A stretch of 41,988 nucleotides of DNA from assembly GCA_902567945.1 (NCBI GenBank), contig CACFOC010000006.1, forward strand, positions 1 to 41,988, given 5' to 3'. Each line of letters opens with the position of its first letter. Within the stretch, counting starts at the first letter, position 1. A program made the translations under genes and the position numbers. Of this stretch, positions 1 through 8,566 are shown piece after piece. The notes beneath the pieces were generated by a model. That model was not told the DNA's origin, made no database searches, and saw only the letters and a list, made by a program, of their open reading frames with translations. Source of the DNA: an uncultured Pelagibacteraceae bacterium. GTDB lineage: Bacteria > Pseudomonadota > Alphaproteobacteria > Pelagibacterales > Pelagibacteraceae.

Positions 1-387
1 GGTAAAAGATGCTAAATTTATAGCTATAGTTATTTCTGCCGCGCTCAAAGGAGCGTATAAAATATCAACGATATTTCCTTGTATTTTTCCTATCATAATG
101 GACGAAGAAGAGTGTGAAAACGCCTGCTGTATAACTTGCATGGCAATTAATCCAGGAGCAAGAAAGCTTATAAATGGAAATCCTAAAACATCTCCCTTGT
201 CATTACCAATAGCCAATGAGAGAACAAATAAAAACAAAAGAGATGTAACTAAAGGTGATATAACTGTCTGAATAGCTACAATTAAAAATCTTAAAACCTC
301 TTTTTTATATAGTGTCCAAACTCCAATCCAGTTAACAAGACCAAATTTTTTCTCGTAAATTTTGTAGTTATTTTCAATTTCAACCAT
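1..387 (-). CDS. ABC-2 type transporter permease, N-terminal part (cut by window edge)
   Basis: The reading frame opens with ATG at 387 (minus strand) and runs without a stop through position 1, giving the first 129 residues. After a polar stretch (MVEIENNYKIYEKKFG) comes LVNWIGVWTLYKKEVLRF, typical of the amphipathic entry of ABC-2 permeases of the YadH/DrrB kind. Hydrophobic helices follow at about residues 33-60 and 70-90. The segment ISFLAPGLIAMQVIQQAF matches the family's PG-x-IAM motif after the first extracellular loop. Such proteins form the membrane half of exporters of drugs, lipids or polysaccharides; the substrate cannot be told here. The partner ATPase would lie to the left, outside the window. 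It is transcribed divergently from gcrA. Confidence 0.8.
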   Translation of the reverse strand, partial: MVEIENNYKIYEKKFGLVNWIGVWTLYKKEVLRFLIVAIQTVISPLVTSLLFLFVLSLAIGNDKGDVLGFPFISFLAPGLIAMQVIQQAFSHSSSSIMIGKIQGNIVDILYAPLSAAEITIAINLASFT

Positions 388-525
388 AAGGAAGCTTATA
401 TAGTAAAGTCGTATTAAATAAAGGATCCCCAAGCTTGCTATATTTTATTCATAACATATCCACATAGGGTATTTTTTTTTATTGCAAATACAAGATATAG
501 TAGATTTAATCAATTCAAATAAACA

Positions 526-1029
526 ATGAGTTGGACACCAGAAAAAGAGAAAAAACTTAAAGAACTTTGGGCAAAAGGACATACAGCTAGTCAAATCGCA
601 ACATTACTAGGCGACACAACAAGAAATGCTGTTATAGGAAAAGCTCATCGGCTTAAATTAGAAGCAAGAGCTTCATCAAAGAAAACAACACAGAAAATTA
701 ATTTAGAAAATAACAATAATAATAATGCTGAAAATAGAACACAAAAAGTCAGTAGAAAAGCTAAATTTAAAGCACTTTTACTAGACAAAAATTTTGAAAA
801 AGAAAACCCAAAATCATTAGAAGAATTAAACGATGAAACTTGTAGATGGCCTATAGGGCATCCTCCGGAAAAAGATTTTCATTTTTGCGGAAGAAAACCT
901 TTAGAAAAATTTCCGTATTGTAAATTACATGTTCTGTACGCTTTCCAACCAAAAAATGCTAAGGAAGAAGATATTGTTACAGAAGATGATATTCCTAAAT
1001 TTATAGAGAAAAAAATTAAGTCAGCCTAA
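526..1029 (+). CDS. gcrA: GcrA-family cell cycle transcription regulator
   Basis: The protein has 167 residues, usual for GcrA. The N-terminus MSWTPEKEKKLKELWAKGHT followed by TASQIATLLG and TRNAVIGKAHRLKL is the diagnostic helix-turn-helix DNA-binding domain. The C-terminal half has CRWPIGHPPEKDFHFCG and a YCKLHVLYAFQP end, the sigma-70-binding region in Caulobacter GcrA. A polar, Asn-rich linker (about residues 58-75) joins the two. In Caulobacter GcrA binds RNA polymerase-sigma70 and activates promoters carrying CcrM-methylated GANTC sites, so it ties gene expression to the replication cycle; whether CcrM is present cannot be seen here. Its stop codon lies inside its own terminator hairpin, one base from the end of the convergent dehydrogenase gene. 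The family is almost confined to Alphaproteobacteria. Confidence 0.93.
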   Translation: MSWTPEKEKKLKELWAKGHTASQIATLLGDTTRNAVIGKAHRLKLEARASSKKTTQKINLENNNNNNAENRTQKVSRKAKFKALLLDKNFEKENPKSLEELNDETCRWPIGHPPEKDFHFCGRKPLEKFPYCKLHVLYAFQPKNAKEEDIVTEDDIPKFIEKKIKSA

Positions 1030-1048
1030 TTTAATTGGATAGGCTTTT
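1023..1048 (+). terminator. Terminator of gcrA overlapping its stop codon
   Basis: AGCCTA (1023-1028) pairs with TAGGCT (1040-1045) and is followed by T residues (1045-1048, then AATTTT). The stem begins before the gcrA stop codon (1027-1029), and the hairpin extends into the end of the convergent gene, so coding and termination signals share the same bases. The stem is short, so strength is uncertain. Confidence 0.6.
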
Positions 1049-2038
1049 AATTTTATTAATTAAATCTGAATTAATTTTTCTTGGGCCTTTATCTAATCTA
1101 TTTTTGTGTCGTCTTTCTCCTGGCAAACGAACCCCGTCCATAGATTTCATTTTATTAAAAAAATCATCTGAATGCTTATCCCAATTAGAATCTACTATTT
1201 TTTCAGGTGATATTGCCAAAATAAACTCTCCCCCACTTGGTGGTCCACCATCTTTATTATCTTTTTCTGCAGTTTCATAACTAAACGTTTCTCCAACTAA
1301 GGCCCCAGCTAACAATTCGACCATCATTGCAATTGCTGAACCTTTGTATCCAGCAAAAGGCAAGAGAACACCGCCGCTTCCTTTTACAATTTCTTTTGGA
1401 TCAGTTGTATCTTTTCCATCTTTATTAATACCTGTCCCTAAAGGAACTTTTTTTCCATCTCGTGCAGCAACCATAACATCGCCCATAGCCATGGCTGATG
1501 TTGCCATATCATAAACGACTGGAGTTTTTCCTGGTCGTGGCCAAGCAAAAGAAATGGGATTAGTTCCAAATAATGCTTTCTTTGCTCCTGCTGGAGCAAC
1601 TAGTGGCATATATGATGTGCAAGCAAAGCCAACTAGTCCTTCTTCTGCAATCGCTTCTGTTTCAGGCCAAAGCGCTGCCATATGATGTGAATTGGTAATA
1701 GCTAAAACTGCAACACCTGTTTCTTTAGCCAGTTTAATTAATTCTGGTAAACCAACTTTTAATACCATTGGTGCAAATGCGTTATTACCTAAAACTTTAA
1801 TTATACTTGGTGAAATTTTTTTTACTTCTGGTCTTGCTTTACCATTTACTTTTTTGCTTTTTAAAGCAGCAACATAAGCAGGTAATCTAAACAAGCCATG
1901 TGAATGAGAACCATCTCTTTCGGCTCTCATTAATGTGTCTGATAAAATGTTTGCGTTTTCCTCGTCGCAACCATTAGCTAATAAAGTCTTTTTAGCTAAA
2001 TCAAATATTTCATTTAAAGATAAAGAAACTGTGCTCAT
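1031..2038 (-). CDS. Ldh_2 family NAD(P)-dependent oxidoreductase (malate/L-lactate dehydrogenase-like)
   Basis: This 335-residue protein belongs to the malate/L-lactate dehydrogenase (YlbC/ComC/DpkA) superfamily, whose fold is not Rossmann-like. Visible family motifs are RAERDGSHSHGLFRLPAYV (residues about 38-56, with the conserved S-x-H-G-x-R), the TNSHHMAALWPETEAIA segment with the catalytic-region histidines, and GTNPISFAWP for the cofactor loop. PFAGYKGSAIAMMVELLAGAL is the conserved C-terminal helix motif. Members reduce 2-keto acids or cyclic imines such as delta1-piperideine-2-carboxylate, oxidise malate, lactate or ureidoglycolate; residues here do not decide between them. It lies 44 bases downstream of znuA on the same strand and might be read through from it. 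A perfect inverted repeat covers its start codon. Confidence 0.85.
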   Translation of the reverse strand: MSTVSLSLNEIFDLAKKTLLANGCDEENANILSDTLMRAERDGSHSHGLFRLPAYVAALKSKKVNGKARPEVKKISPSIIKVLGNNAFAPMVLKVGLPELIKLAKETGVAVLAITNSHHMAALWPETEAIAEEGLVGFACTSYMPLVAPAGAKKALFGTNPISFAWPRPGKTPVVYDMATSAMAMGDVMVAARDGKKVPLGTGINKDGKDTTDPKEIVKGSGGVLLPFAGYKGSAIAMMVELLAGALVGETFSYETAEKDNKDGGPPSGGEFILAISPEKIVDSNWDKHSDDFFNKMKSMDGVRLPGERRHKNRLDKGPRKINSDLINKIKSLSN

Positions 2039-2062
2039 AAATAATAATAAATATTATTTATG
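2036..2062. repeat. Perfect 10-bp inverted repeat over the dehydrogenase start codon
   Basis: CATAAATAAT (2036-2045) and ATTATTTATG (2053-2062) are exact reverse complements separated by 7 bases. The outer CAT at 2036-2038 is the start codon of the minus-strand dehydrogenase. It could be an operator or an mRNA hairpin hiding the start, or chance in AT-rich DNA. Confidence 0.45.
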
Positions 2063-2082
2063 ACAAAAGATCAATTTATTAA

Positions 2083-3093
2083 TTAACAGCCTTTGAATGA
2101 CTTGGACATATTTTTAATCAATTTAAAATATAATCCTTTACCTGGATCTAGAGTAGCTCCCAATGGATCTAGAACTCCTGTTTTTATGTCCATATCTTTG
2201 GCAACGGTATTTATTATATCTGGATTAAATTGAGGTTCTGAAAATATGCAACTAACTTTGTCATGCTCGATTATTTCTCTAATTTCTGACAATTGTTCTG
2301 CCCCAGGCATAACATCTGTATTCACTGTGAAAGCACCCAATACACTAACATTAAATCTATTTTCAAAATATTGGTAAGCATCATGAAATACAATAAATGA
2401 AATATCTTTATTTAGCTCAGCCTTTACATCTTTAATAAGCTTATCAATATCTTTTAGAGCTTTACCTAAATTGCTTTTATAAACAGAAGAATTCTTTTCA
2501 TCATTCTCGATTAAATGTTCAACCATTTCAGTTAAAATTATTTTTGCATTAATAGGGTCTAACCAAATGTGGGGATCGTATTCTCCGTGAGCATGGCCTT
2601 CATGTCCGTGTTCATCATGACCTTCTTCTTCGTGTTTATGTTCATCTTCTTCGTGTTTATGTTCATCTTCTTCGTGTTTATGTTCATCATGACCTTCTTC
2701 ATGTCCGTGATCATCGTGCCCATCGAAAATGTTTTTTTCTCTAAATTTTAATTTTTTTAATCCTTTAATCTCCATTAATTCAATTTTTTCAGCTTTTTTC
2801 GCAATAGAATTTAAAGGTTTTATTAAAAAATTTTCTAAACCCTCACCTACCCAAAATATAAGATCTGCCTCTTGTAACATTTTTGCATGAGATGGTTTTA
2901 ATGCAAAACCGTGAGGTGAAGAATATCCATCCACTATCAAATCAGGTTTACTAACCCCATCCATTAGATAACTAGCTAATGAATGTATTGGCTTAATTGA
3001 AGTTACTACCTTTATTTCAGCATTTGCTGATGTAAATAAAGTTAAAAATGATAATATTGTTAAGATAAATGAAGCTTTTTTAAAATTTTTCAT
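2083..3093 (-). CDS. znuA: Zinc ABC transporter substrate-binding protein ZnuA
   Basis: This is the periplasmic zinc receptor of the ZnuABC importer (cluster A-I binding proteins), 336 residues. A signal peptide is visible (MKNFKKASFILTILSFLTLFTSANA). Metal ligand positions are present: the first histidine in SIKPIHSLASYLM, the DPHIWLDP motif, and the FHDAYQYFE motif. Between residues about 125 and 172 is a long His/Asp/Glu-rich loop with three exact HKHEEDE-type repeats, followed by GHDEHGHEGHAHGEYDPHIW. This loop is the family's zinc-gathering element. The C-terminus ends in FKGC, so a terminal cysteine is present. It diverges from znuC across a Zur-like operator, which implies repression when zinc is sufficient. 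Confidence 0.95.
   Translation of the reverse strand: MKNFKKASFILTILSFLTLFTSANAEIKVVTSIKPIHSLASYLMDGVSKPDLIVDGYSSPHGFALKPSHAKMLQEADLIFWVGEGLENFLIKPLNSIAKKAEKIELMEIKGLKKLKFREKNIFDGHDDHGHEEGHDEHKHEEDEHKHEEDEHKHEEEGHDEHGHEGHAHGEYDPHIWLDPINAKIILTEMVEHLIENDEKNSSVYKSNLGKALKDIDKLIKDVKAELNKDISFIVFHDAYQYFENRFNVSVLGAFTVNTDVMPGAEQLSEIREIIEHDKVSCIFSEPQFNPDIINTVAKDMDIKTGVLDPLGATLDPGKGLYFKLIKNMSKSFKGC
2626..2688 (-). repeat. Three perfect 21-bp tandem repeats coding the His-rich loop of ZnuA
   Basis: Three identical 21-base units lie at 2626-2646, 2647-2667 and 2668-2688. Each encodes seven residues of the HKHEEDE type on the minus strand. Identity at the DNA level, including third codon positions, suggests recent duplication or copy-number slippage rather than old repeats. 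Confidence 0.9.
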
Positions 3094-3111
3094 AATTCCA
3101 ATGCTTGTATA

Positions 3112-3145
3112 TTGTTATAATATAACGTTATGTAATAATGTAACA
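3112..3145. promoter_or_regulatory. Zur-type operator between znuA and znuC
   Basis: The stretch GTTATAATATAAC (3114-3126) is a perfect 13-base palindrome around a central A, and TGTTATAATATAACG (3113-3127) matches the core of the enterobacterial Zur box (TGTTATANTATAACA). A second, looser dyad, TGTAATAATGTAACA, follows at 3131-3145. The pair lies between the divergent znuA and znuCB starts and so can control both. The regulator Zur is encoded at the end of the znuCB operon. Confidence 0.75.
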
Positions 3146-3150
3146 TTTAA

Positions 3151-3912
3151 ATGTCAAGATATAAAATGAGCCTAGATAAAAATATATTGGTTAAATTAAA
3201 GGATGCAGGTTTTCGCCAAAATAATAAGTGGCTTGTAAAAGGCGTATCACTAGTAGTTGAAAAAGGAAAAATTGTAACCCTAATTGGCCCAAATGGTTCT
3301 GGGAAAAGCACAACTGCAAAAATTGCTTTGGGTATTTATAAAAAAATTGATGGTGAGGTTGAAAAGTATACTAACAAAGTTGGGTATGTTCCCCAAAAAG
3401 TTTCGATAGATTGGACATTGCCACTGAGAGTTAGTGATTTCATGGTTTTAACTGAAAATATTAAAGATGATGCAATAAATGAAGCTTTATCATTAACGGG
3501 TGTTGAACATCTTAAAAATAAAAATTTAGGAAATTTATCTGGTGGTGAATTTCAAAGAGTTTTGCTTGCGAGAGCTATTTCAAAAAAACCAGAATTATTA
3601 GTACTTGATGAGCCTGTTCAAGGAGTAGATTTCACTGGGGAAATAGCTTTGTATGAATTAATAAAAAAAATATCAGAAGAATTAAACTGTGGAATTTTAT
3701 TAATATCTCATGATCTTCATACAGTAATGAGTGCTACTGACCATGTTGTGTGCCTGAATGGTCATGTATGTTGTTCGGGTTCACCAATTGATGTTGCAAA
3801 AAACAAAGAGTATAAAGTTTTATTCGGCGAACAAGCTTCGCAAACCCTTTCAATTTACGAACATAGACATGATCATGTTCATTCCCATGAAGGAGATATA
3901 AAGAAAAATTAA
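3151..3912 (+). CDS. znuC: Zinc ABC transporter ATP-binding protein ZnuC
   Basis: This 253-residue ATPase drives zinc import with ZnuB and ZnuA. Walker A is GPNGSGKSTT (residues about 47-56), the ABC signature is LSGGEFQRVLLARA, and Walker B is LLVLDEPVQGVD with the H-loop LLISHDLHTV. The opening LKDAGFRQNNKWLVKGVSLVV is typical of alphaproteobacterial ZnuC. The C-terminus has an extra histidine cluster (EHRHDHVHSHEGD), as is common in ZnuC and possibly metal-sensing. The first ATG (3151) lies only five bases past the second operator dyad; an in-frame ATG at 3166 (residue 6) is an equally good start and neither has a clear ribosome binding site. znuB follows after one base. Confidence 0.94.
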   Translation: MSRYKMSLDKNILVKLKDAGFRQNNKWLVKGVSLVVEKGKIVTLIGPNGSGKSTTAKIALGIYKKIDGEVEKYTNKVGYVPQKVSIDWTLPLRVSDFMVLTENIKDDAINEALSLTGVEHLKNKNLGNLSGGEFQRVLLARAISKKPELLVLDEPVQGVDFTGEIALYELIKKISEELNCGILLISHDLHTVMSATDHVVCLNGHVCCSGSPIDVAKNKEYKVLFGEQASQTLSIYEHRHDHVHSHEGDIKKN

Positions 3913-3913
3913 T

Positions 3914-4717
3914 ATGTTTGATGATTTTTTTATAAGAGCATTAATTGCTGGAATTGGAGTTGCTTTTGTAACGGGCCCACTTGGTTGTTTTGTTGTGTGG
4001 AGAAGATTATCTTATTTTGGAGATACACTTGCACACTCAGCTTTACTTGGGGTAACTATTGCATATTCTTTTGAATTAAATATTGCTGTTGCAGTATTTA
4101 TCATTTCATCGGTAATAGCGTTAATTTTAATACAGCTTCAAAAGAAAACTAATCTTCCAGGTGATGCTTTACTTGGCCTTTTAGCTCATTCCTCATTAGC
4201 AGTTGGTTTAGTAGTAATTGGTTTTTTAACATTTATCAGATTTGATATTATGGGATTATTATTTGGAGATATATTAGCAGTAACAATTGATGATTTACTG
4301 ATTATATGGATTGGTGGAGGATTAATTTTACTAGTACTTAAATTAATTTGGAAACCTTTATTTGCATCAACAGTAAATTATGAATTAGCTGAAGCTGAAG
4401 GACTCAATCCAGATAGAGCAAAAGCAATATTTACAATTTTAATGGCTGCTATTATTGCAATTTCTATAAAAATGGTTGGTTTGTTATTAATTACAGGAAT
4501 GTTAATTATTCCTGCCGCAATGGCTAGAAATATCTCAGACAATCCAAAAAAAATGATAATATTTTCAATAATTGGAGGATTATTATCAGTAATTATTGGA
4601 TTATTTTCTTCACTAGAATTTAATTCTCCTTCTGGGCCTTCAATTATAACGGCTTCTTTAATTTTATTTATACTGTCATTGTTAAAAATAAAACAATCGA
4701 TACATTTGAAAAACTAA
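3914..4717 (+). CDS. znuB: Zinc ABC transporter permease ZnuB
   Basis: This 267-residue protein is the membrane channel of the zinc importer (ABC-3 family). About eight hydrophobic segments are visible. Family motifs include GPLGCFVVWRRLSYFGDTLAH near the N-terminus, with the conserved YFGD..AHSALLG, and the cytoplasmic coupling region AEAEGLNPDRAKAIFTILMA. KMVGLLLITGMLIIPAAMAR near residue 190 is the most conserved ABC-3 motif. Length is normal. It starts directly after znuC and is followed by zur, so the operon carries transporter and regulator together. Confidence 0.94.
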   Translation: MFDDFFIRALIAGIGVAFVTGPLGCFVVWRRLSYFGDTLAHSALLGVTIAYSFELNIAVAVFIISSVIALILIQLQKKTNLPGDALLGLLAHSSLAVGLVVIGFLTFIRFDIMGLLFGDILAVTIDDLLIIWIGGGLILLVLKLIWKPLFASTVNYELAEAEGLNPDRAKAIFTILMAAIIAISIKMVGLLLITGMLIIPAAMARNISDNPKKMIIFSIIGGLLSVIIGLFSSLEFNSPSGPSIITASLILFILSLLKIKQSIHLKN

Positions 4718-4742
4718 TGAGTAATTGTTAAAATATAAAAAA

Positions 4743-5141
4743 ATGCAAAAACAACAATATCTTTCAAAAAATCAAAAAATAGTTTTAGACCATGTTGAAA
4801 AAGCTAATCAACCTCTTAAGGCTTATTCGATATTATATAATGTTCAAAAAAAGGGATTAAAAGCACCTCTACAAGTATATAGAGCTTTAGATAAATTAGT
4901 TGAAATAGGTAAAATTCATAAAATTGAAAGTAGAAACGCTTTTGTAGCATGTAAAAACTCAAATTGCGTAGTTTCTAATGCAACAGCTTTTTCAATTTGT
5001 GAAAGTTGTGAAAAAGTAACCGAAATAAATAATTCAAAACTTTCTAAATATCTAAGTAATTTTGAAGACAACTCAGGAATGAAATATAGCAAATACAACT
5101 TAGAATTCTTTGGTTTGTGCAAAAAGTGCAAAAACAAATAA
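4743..5141 (+). CDS. zur: Fur-family zinc uptake regulator Zur
   Basis: The protein (about 132 residues from the ATG at 4743) is a Fur-family repressor. The winged-helix part is KNQKIVLDHVEKANQPLKAYSILYNV and LQVYRALDKLVEIGKIHKIE, which matches the DNA-recognition helix. Structural zinc cysteines are seen as CESC and a C-terminal CKKC, the pattern of Zur proteins. A histidine-poor dimerisation domain differs from Fur. A TTG at 4725 in the same frame would add six residues (MLKYKK); I prefer the ATG because neither start has a ribosome binding site. Placement after znuCB and next to a Zur-like palindrome supports zinc sensing over iron or manganese sensing. It converges with phoB after 17 bases, with no obvious terminator. 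Confidence 0.88.
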   Translation: MQKQQYLSKNQKIVLDHVEKANQPLKAYSILYNVQKKGLKAPLQVYRALDKLVEIGKIHKIESRNAFVACKNSNCVVSNATAFSICESCEKVTEINNSKLSKYLSNFEDNSGMKYSKYNLEFFGLCKKCKNK

Positions 5142-5158
5142 AATTAATTTCATAAATT

Positions 5159-5839
5159 TTAGTCTAAGGAATAACCAGCAGATCTTACTGTTCTTATCAG
5201 TTCTTTACTGCCTGCTATATTAATTGCTTGTCTTAACCTGCGTATATGAACATCAACGGTTCTGGATTCTACGTTAATATCGTTTCCCCAAACATTTTCA
5301 AGTAATTGCTCTCTAGAATAAACTCTCTTTGGATTTTTTATAAAAAAGTCTAACAAATTATATTCGGTAGGACCTAAAGAAATCTCTTTTTTTCCTCTGT
5401 AAACTCTCCTTGTAATTCTATCAATTTTTAAATCTTCAAAAGAAATAACATCTTGTGCCACTGAAGGTTTAGATCTTCTAAGCAAAGCTTCTATTCTTGC
5501 GAGCAATTCAGGATAGCTAAATGGTTTAGTTACATAATCATCTGCGCCAACATTTAATCCTCTAACTTTATCCTCTTCTTCTCCTTTAGCCGTCAGCATA
5601 ATGATTGGTATACTTTTATATTGAGCACTTTTTTTAAGTTGTTTACAAATCTCTATTCCTGACAAATTAGGTAACATCCAATCTAATAAAACAAGATCTG
5701 GAGCGCTTTCCTTTATCTCTTTAAGTGCCTCTTCACCGTTTTCTGAAGAAGAAACTTTGTAACCTTCTTTTTCTAAATTATATTTAATTAAAGTTATAAT
5801 AGACTTTTCATCTTCTACTATAAATATTTTAGCATTCAT
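5159..5839 (-). CDS. phoB: Phosphate regulon response regulator PhoB
   Basis: This 226-residue OmpR/PhoB-type response regulator is the DNA-binding output of the phosphate-starvation system. The receiver domain (1-120) has the acidic pair in IVEDEKS, the phosphorylated aspartate in DLVLLDWMLPN, the switch threonine region IIMLTAKGEE and the lysine in YVTKPFSYPEL. The C-terminal winged helix includes LGPTEYNLLDFFIKNPKRV, SREQLLENVWG and the recognition helix RTVDVHIRRLRQAI. It is the last gene of pstC-pstA-pstB-phoU-phoB, and its ATG overlaps the phoU stop by one base. PhoB-type half-sites precede pstS and pstC in this same locus, so autoregulation is likely. Confidence 0.96.
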   Translation of the reverse strand: MNAKIFIVEDEKSIITLIKYNLEKEGYKVSSSENGEEALKEIKESAPDLVLLDWMLPNLSGIEICKQLKKSAQYKSIPIIMLTAKGEEEDKVRGLNVGADDYVTKPFSYPELLARIEALLRRSKPSVAQDVISFEDLKIDRITRRVYRGKKEISLGPTEYNLLDFFIKNPKRVYSREQLLENVWGNDINVESRTVDVHIRRLRQAINIAGSKELIRTVRSAGYSLD

Positions 5840-6537
5840 TAATTTTTCTCTATATCTTTACCCTTAGGTCTAGCTCCTTCTAAATACTCACCTTCAATTA
5901 AATAGTATAAGGACTCAGCGATATTAGTAATGTGATCCCCTGCTCTTTCAATATTTTTAGTAACAAATAATAAATGAGTAGCTAATTCTAAATTTTTTTT
6001 ACTTTTTCCTAAAAAATCAGCTACCTCGTTCATTGCAGTATTAGTAAGATCATCTACTTGTTCATCATTTTTCCAAATGGTTATAGCACTTTCTTTTGAT
6101 TTGTTAAGATAAGCATCTAATACATTTCTTAATTGTTTTTGAACTAAATCTCCCAATCTTCTTAGGCTGCCAATAAGTTCTTTGGGTAAATCATGGGGTA
6201 AAGGTTTAATTTTTTTTGCAACACTTTTGGCTAAATCTCCTATTCTTTCTAAATCGTGTGAAATTTTTAAGGTTGATATTGTTATTCTTAAATCAATTGC
6301 CATAGGAGCTCTTTTGACTAAAACAGTCATTATTTGATTATCAATTTTTGCTCTTAATTCATTAATCTTCGCATCATTTGCAATAATTTTATCTGCTGAT
6401 TCTTTATCTACTTTTATTATAGCTTCCATTGAATCAGCTAATTGACTTTCAGTTAGACTTCCCATCTTAATCAAACTATCGTTTAAGTTTTGTAGCTCTT
6501 CTTCATAAGACTTAACTATATGTGCTTCATCTGACAT
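5839..6537 (-). CDS. phoU: Phosphate signaling complex protein PhoU
   Basis: This 232-residue, all-helical protein has the two PhoU repeats. Conserved metal-cluster motifs appear as DLRITISTLKISHDLERIGD in the first repeat and HLLFVTKNIERAGDHITNIAE in the second. PhoU couples the Pst transporter to the PhoR kinase and shuts the pho response off when phosphate is plentiful. It lies between pstB and phoB with 2-base and 1-base junctions, so all three are translated from one message. The C-terminus is acidic and basic by turns (EGEYLEGARPKGKDIEKN), as in alphaproteobacterial homologues. Confidence 0.96.
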   Translation of the reverse strand: MSDEAHIVKSYEEELQNLNDSLIKMGSLTESQLADSMEAIIKVDKESADKIIANDAKINELRAKIDNQIMTVLVKRAPMAIDLRITISTLKISHDLERIGDLAKSVAKKIKPLPHDLPKELIGSLRRLGDLVQKQLRNVLDAYLNKSKESAITIWKNDEQVDDLTNTAMNEVADFLGKSKKNLELATHLLFVTKNIERAGDHITNIAESLYYLIEGEYLEGARPKGKDIEKN

Positions 6538-6539
6538 AA

Positions 6540-7313
6540 TTATCCGAACCTCCCTGTAATATAATCTTGTGTCATTTTATTGTTGGGATTTTTAAATATT
6601 TTTTCTGTTGTATCAACTTCTATGAGCTTACCGAGATGGAAAAATCCTGTTCTTTGCGAAACCCTAACGGCTTGGGACATAGAATGCGTAACTATTACTA
6701 TTGTATAACTCTTTTTTAATTCGTCCATTAATTCTTCTATTTTAGCAGTAGCGATAGGATCAAGCGCTGAACAGGGTTCGTCCATTAAAATAACTTCAGG
6801 ATTTACCGATATTGCTCTTGCTATACATAATCTTTGTTGTTGGCCACCAGATAAACTTGTACCCGGCTCGTTTAATCGATCTTTAACCTCATTCCATAGT
6901 GCTGCTTTTTTTAAACTAGTTTCAACAATTTCGTCCATCTTAACTTTGTTTTCTGCTAAACCATGAATATTTGGTCCGTAAGAAACATTGTCATAGATAC
7001 TTTTTGGAAATGGATTAGGTTTTTGAAAAACCATTCCTATTTTCTCTCTTAAGCTTACAACATCAATTTCTTTTTTATTTATTTCATTACCATCAATTTC
7101 GATGGAACCAGTAACTCTACAAATATCGATTACATCATTCATACGATTAATACATCTTATATATGTAGATTTTCCACATCCAGATGGCCCGATTAGTGCT
7201 GTAACTTCTTTACTGTGAATTTCTAAATTCACATCATTAAGTGCCTGTTTATCTCCATAATAAACATTAAGGTTTGTAGTTTTTATTTTAACTTTATTAT
7301 TTATCATGACCAT
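6540..7313 (-). CDS. pstB: Phosphate ABC transporter ATP-binding protein PstB
   Basis: This 257-residue ATPase powers high-affinity phosphate uptake. Walker A is [19 protein letters not shown], a nearly invariant PstB sequence. The Q-loop is [21 protein letters not shown], the signature is [16 protein letters not shown] and Walker B is [16 protein letters not shown]. The end [11 protein letters not shown] is the standard PstB C-terminus. The ATG at 7313 is followed by another at 7307 that forms a 4-base ATGA overlap with the pstA stop; either could start translation and they differ by two residues. Confidence 0.97.
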   Translation of the reverse strand: MVMINNKVKIKTTNLNVYYGDKQALNDVNLEIHSKEVTALIGPSGCGKSTYIRCINRMNDVIDICRVTGSIEIDGNEINKKEIDVVSLREKIGMVFQKPNPFPKSIYDNVSYGPNIHGLAENKVKMDEIVETSLKKAALWNEVKDRLNEPGTSLSGGQQQRLCIARAISVNPEVILMDEPCSALDPIATAKIEELMDELKKSYTIVIVTHSMSQAVRVSQRTGFFHLGKLIEVDTTEKIFKNPNNKMTQDYITGRFG

Positions 7314-8566
7314 TTTTTCTCAAATTTTTGCCTTAAATAAACTGCTATGAAATTCATTACAATTAAAAAGCTCAGCAAAACCATAATAGTAGCTGAAGTT
7401 TTTTCAACAAATCCTCGTTCAGCTTGTTCTGACCAAAGATAGACTTGAACAGGTAATGATGCAGATGGATCAATAGGAGTTGCTGGTATATCTACAACAA
7501 ACGCAACCATACCAATAAGTATTAAAGGAGCAGTTTCTCCTAAAGCCTGAGCAAGACCAATAATAGTTCCGGATAATGTTCCAGGAATACTTAAAGGAAC
7601 AACATGATGCATAACTGATTGAACTTTCGATGCTCCAACTGCAAGCGCACCCTCTCTAATAGATGGTGGGACAGCTTTTAATGAAGCTCTACATGGAATA
7701 ATAATTCTTGGTAAAGTCATTAAAGATAATGTAATTCCCGCAACTAATGGGGTTGATCTGGGCAAATCAAATGTTCCTAAAAGAATTCCTAAACCCAATA
7801 AACCAAAAACAATTGATGGTACAGCTGCCAAATTATTAATATTTATTTCAATAAAATCTGTAATACGATTTTTTGGAGCAAACTCTTCTAAATATATTGA
7901 TGCAAAAATAGCAATTGGAAAAGAAAGTATTAATGTAATAATTATAGTAAAAAATGATCCAAATAAAGAACCACCTATACCAGCTACTTCAGGATTTCTT
8001 GAGTCTCCATTAGTAAAAAAGAAAGTATTAAATACTTTATTAACTTTATTTTCCTTTACTAATTGATCGTAAATTAAAAGTTGAAAATCTGATATTCTTC
8101 TTCTTTCTTCTGGCAAATGTCTTGGATAATTTCCTTTATGGAGCTGATCAATATCATCTGAGGTAGTTAAATTAACTATGACATTTTTGTTTAAATTATC
8201 TAAATTTTTAATTAAAAAATTTTTAATCTCGATATCATGATCGGGGCTAAAAACTCTTAATAATTCTTTTTCTTGTTTCGCTCCTTCAGTTTTATAAAGC
8301 TTAAGTAAACTATTAATCGATAAATCATAAAAATCAGCATCCTGGATTTCTTCTATAGAAGCGTTTGAACTTAACTCCAGTTCTTCTGTATTGAAATTTA
8401 CTTCAACAGCAATGGTTGTTCTCTGGAAAGCTGCTCTTCCTTTAGAAAAAATTACATTTACTAAAAAAATTACAAATAAAATTGCTAATGTAATTGATAC
8501 TAACCCATAAAACTTAAATCTTTTTTCAGCGCGGTATCTTTTTTTAAGTAACTGATCTTTATTCAT
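7304..8566 (-). CDS. pstA: Phosphate ABC transporter permease PstA
   Basis: PstA is one of two membrane subunits of the phosphate importer. I start it at the ATG at 8566 (420 residues), which has a purine-rich AGAGAGAAAT just before it, rather than at the upstream TTG at 8590. It overlaps the pstC end by 8 bases. The first transmembrane helix ([19 protein letters not shown]) is followed by a long periplasmic domain of about 150 residues, the extension typical of alphaproteobacterial PstA (DUF3333). The permease core follows, with [20 protein letters not shown] and the EAA-type coupling loop [20 protein letters not shown]. The stop overlaps the pstB start. Confidence 0.95.
   Translation of the reverse strand: MNKDQLLKKRYRAEKRFKFYGLVSITLAILFVIFLVNVIFSKGRAAFQRTTIAVEVNFNTEELELSSNASIEEIQDADFYDLSINSLLKLYKTEGAKQEKELLRVFSPDHDIEIKNFLIKNLDNLNKNVIVNLTTSDDIDQLHKGNYPRHLPEERRRISDFQLLIYDQLVKENKVNKVFNTFFFTNGDSRNPEVAGIGGSLFGSFFTIIITLILSFPIAIFASIYLEEFAPKNRITDFIEININNLAAVPSIVFGLLGLGILLGTFDLPRSTPLVAGITLSLMTLPRIIIPCRASLKAVPPSIREGALAVGASKVQSVMHHVVPLSIPGTLSGTIIGLAQALGETAPLILIGMVAFVVDIPATPIDPSASLPVQVYLWSEQAERGFVEKTSATIMVLLSFLIVMNFIAVYLRQKFEKKWS

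Noticed and set aside
2626-2688. Short repeats that might be a CRISPR array
   Set aside because: They are tandem, without spacers, and encode a His-rich protein loop.
4725-4742. TTG start for zur
   Set aside because: It adds only six residues without a ribosome binding site; the ATG at 4743 is preferred.
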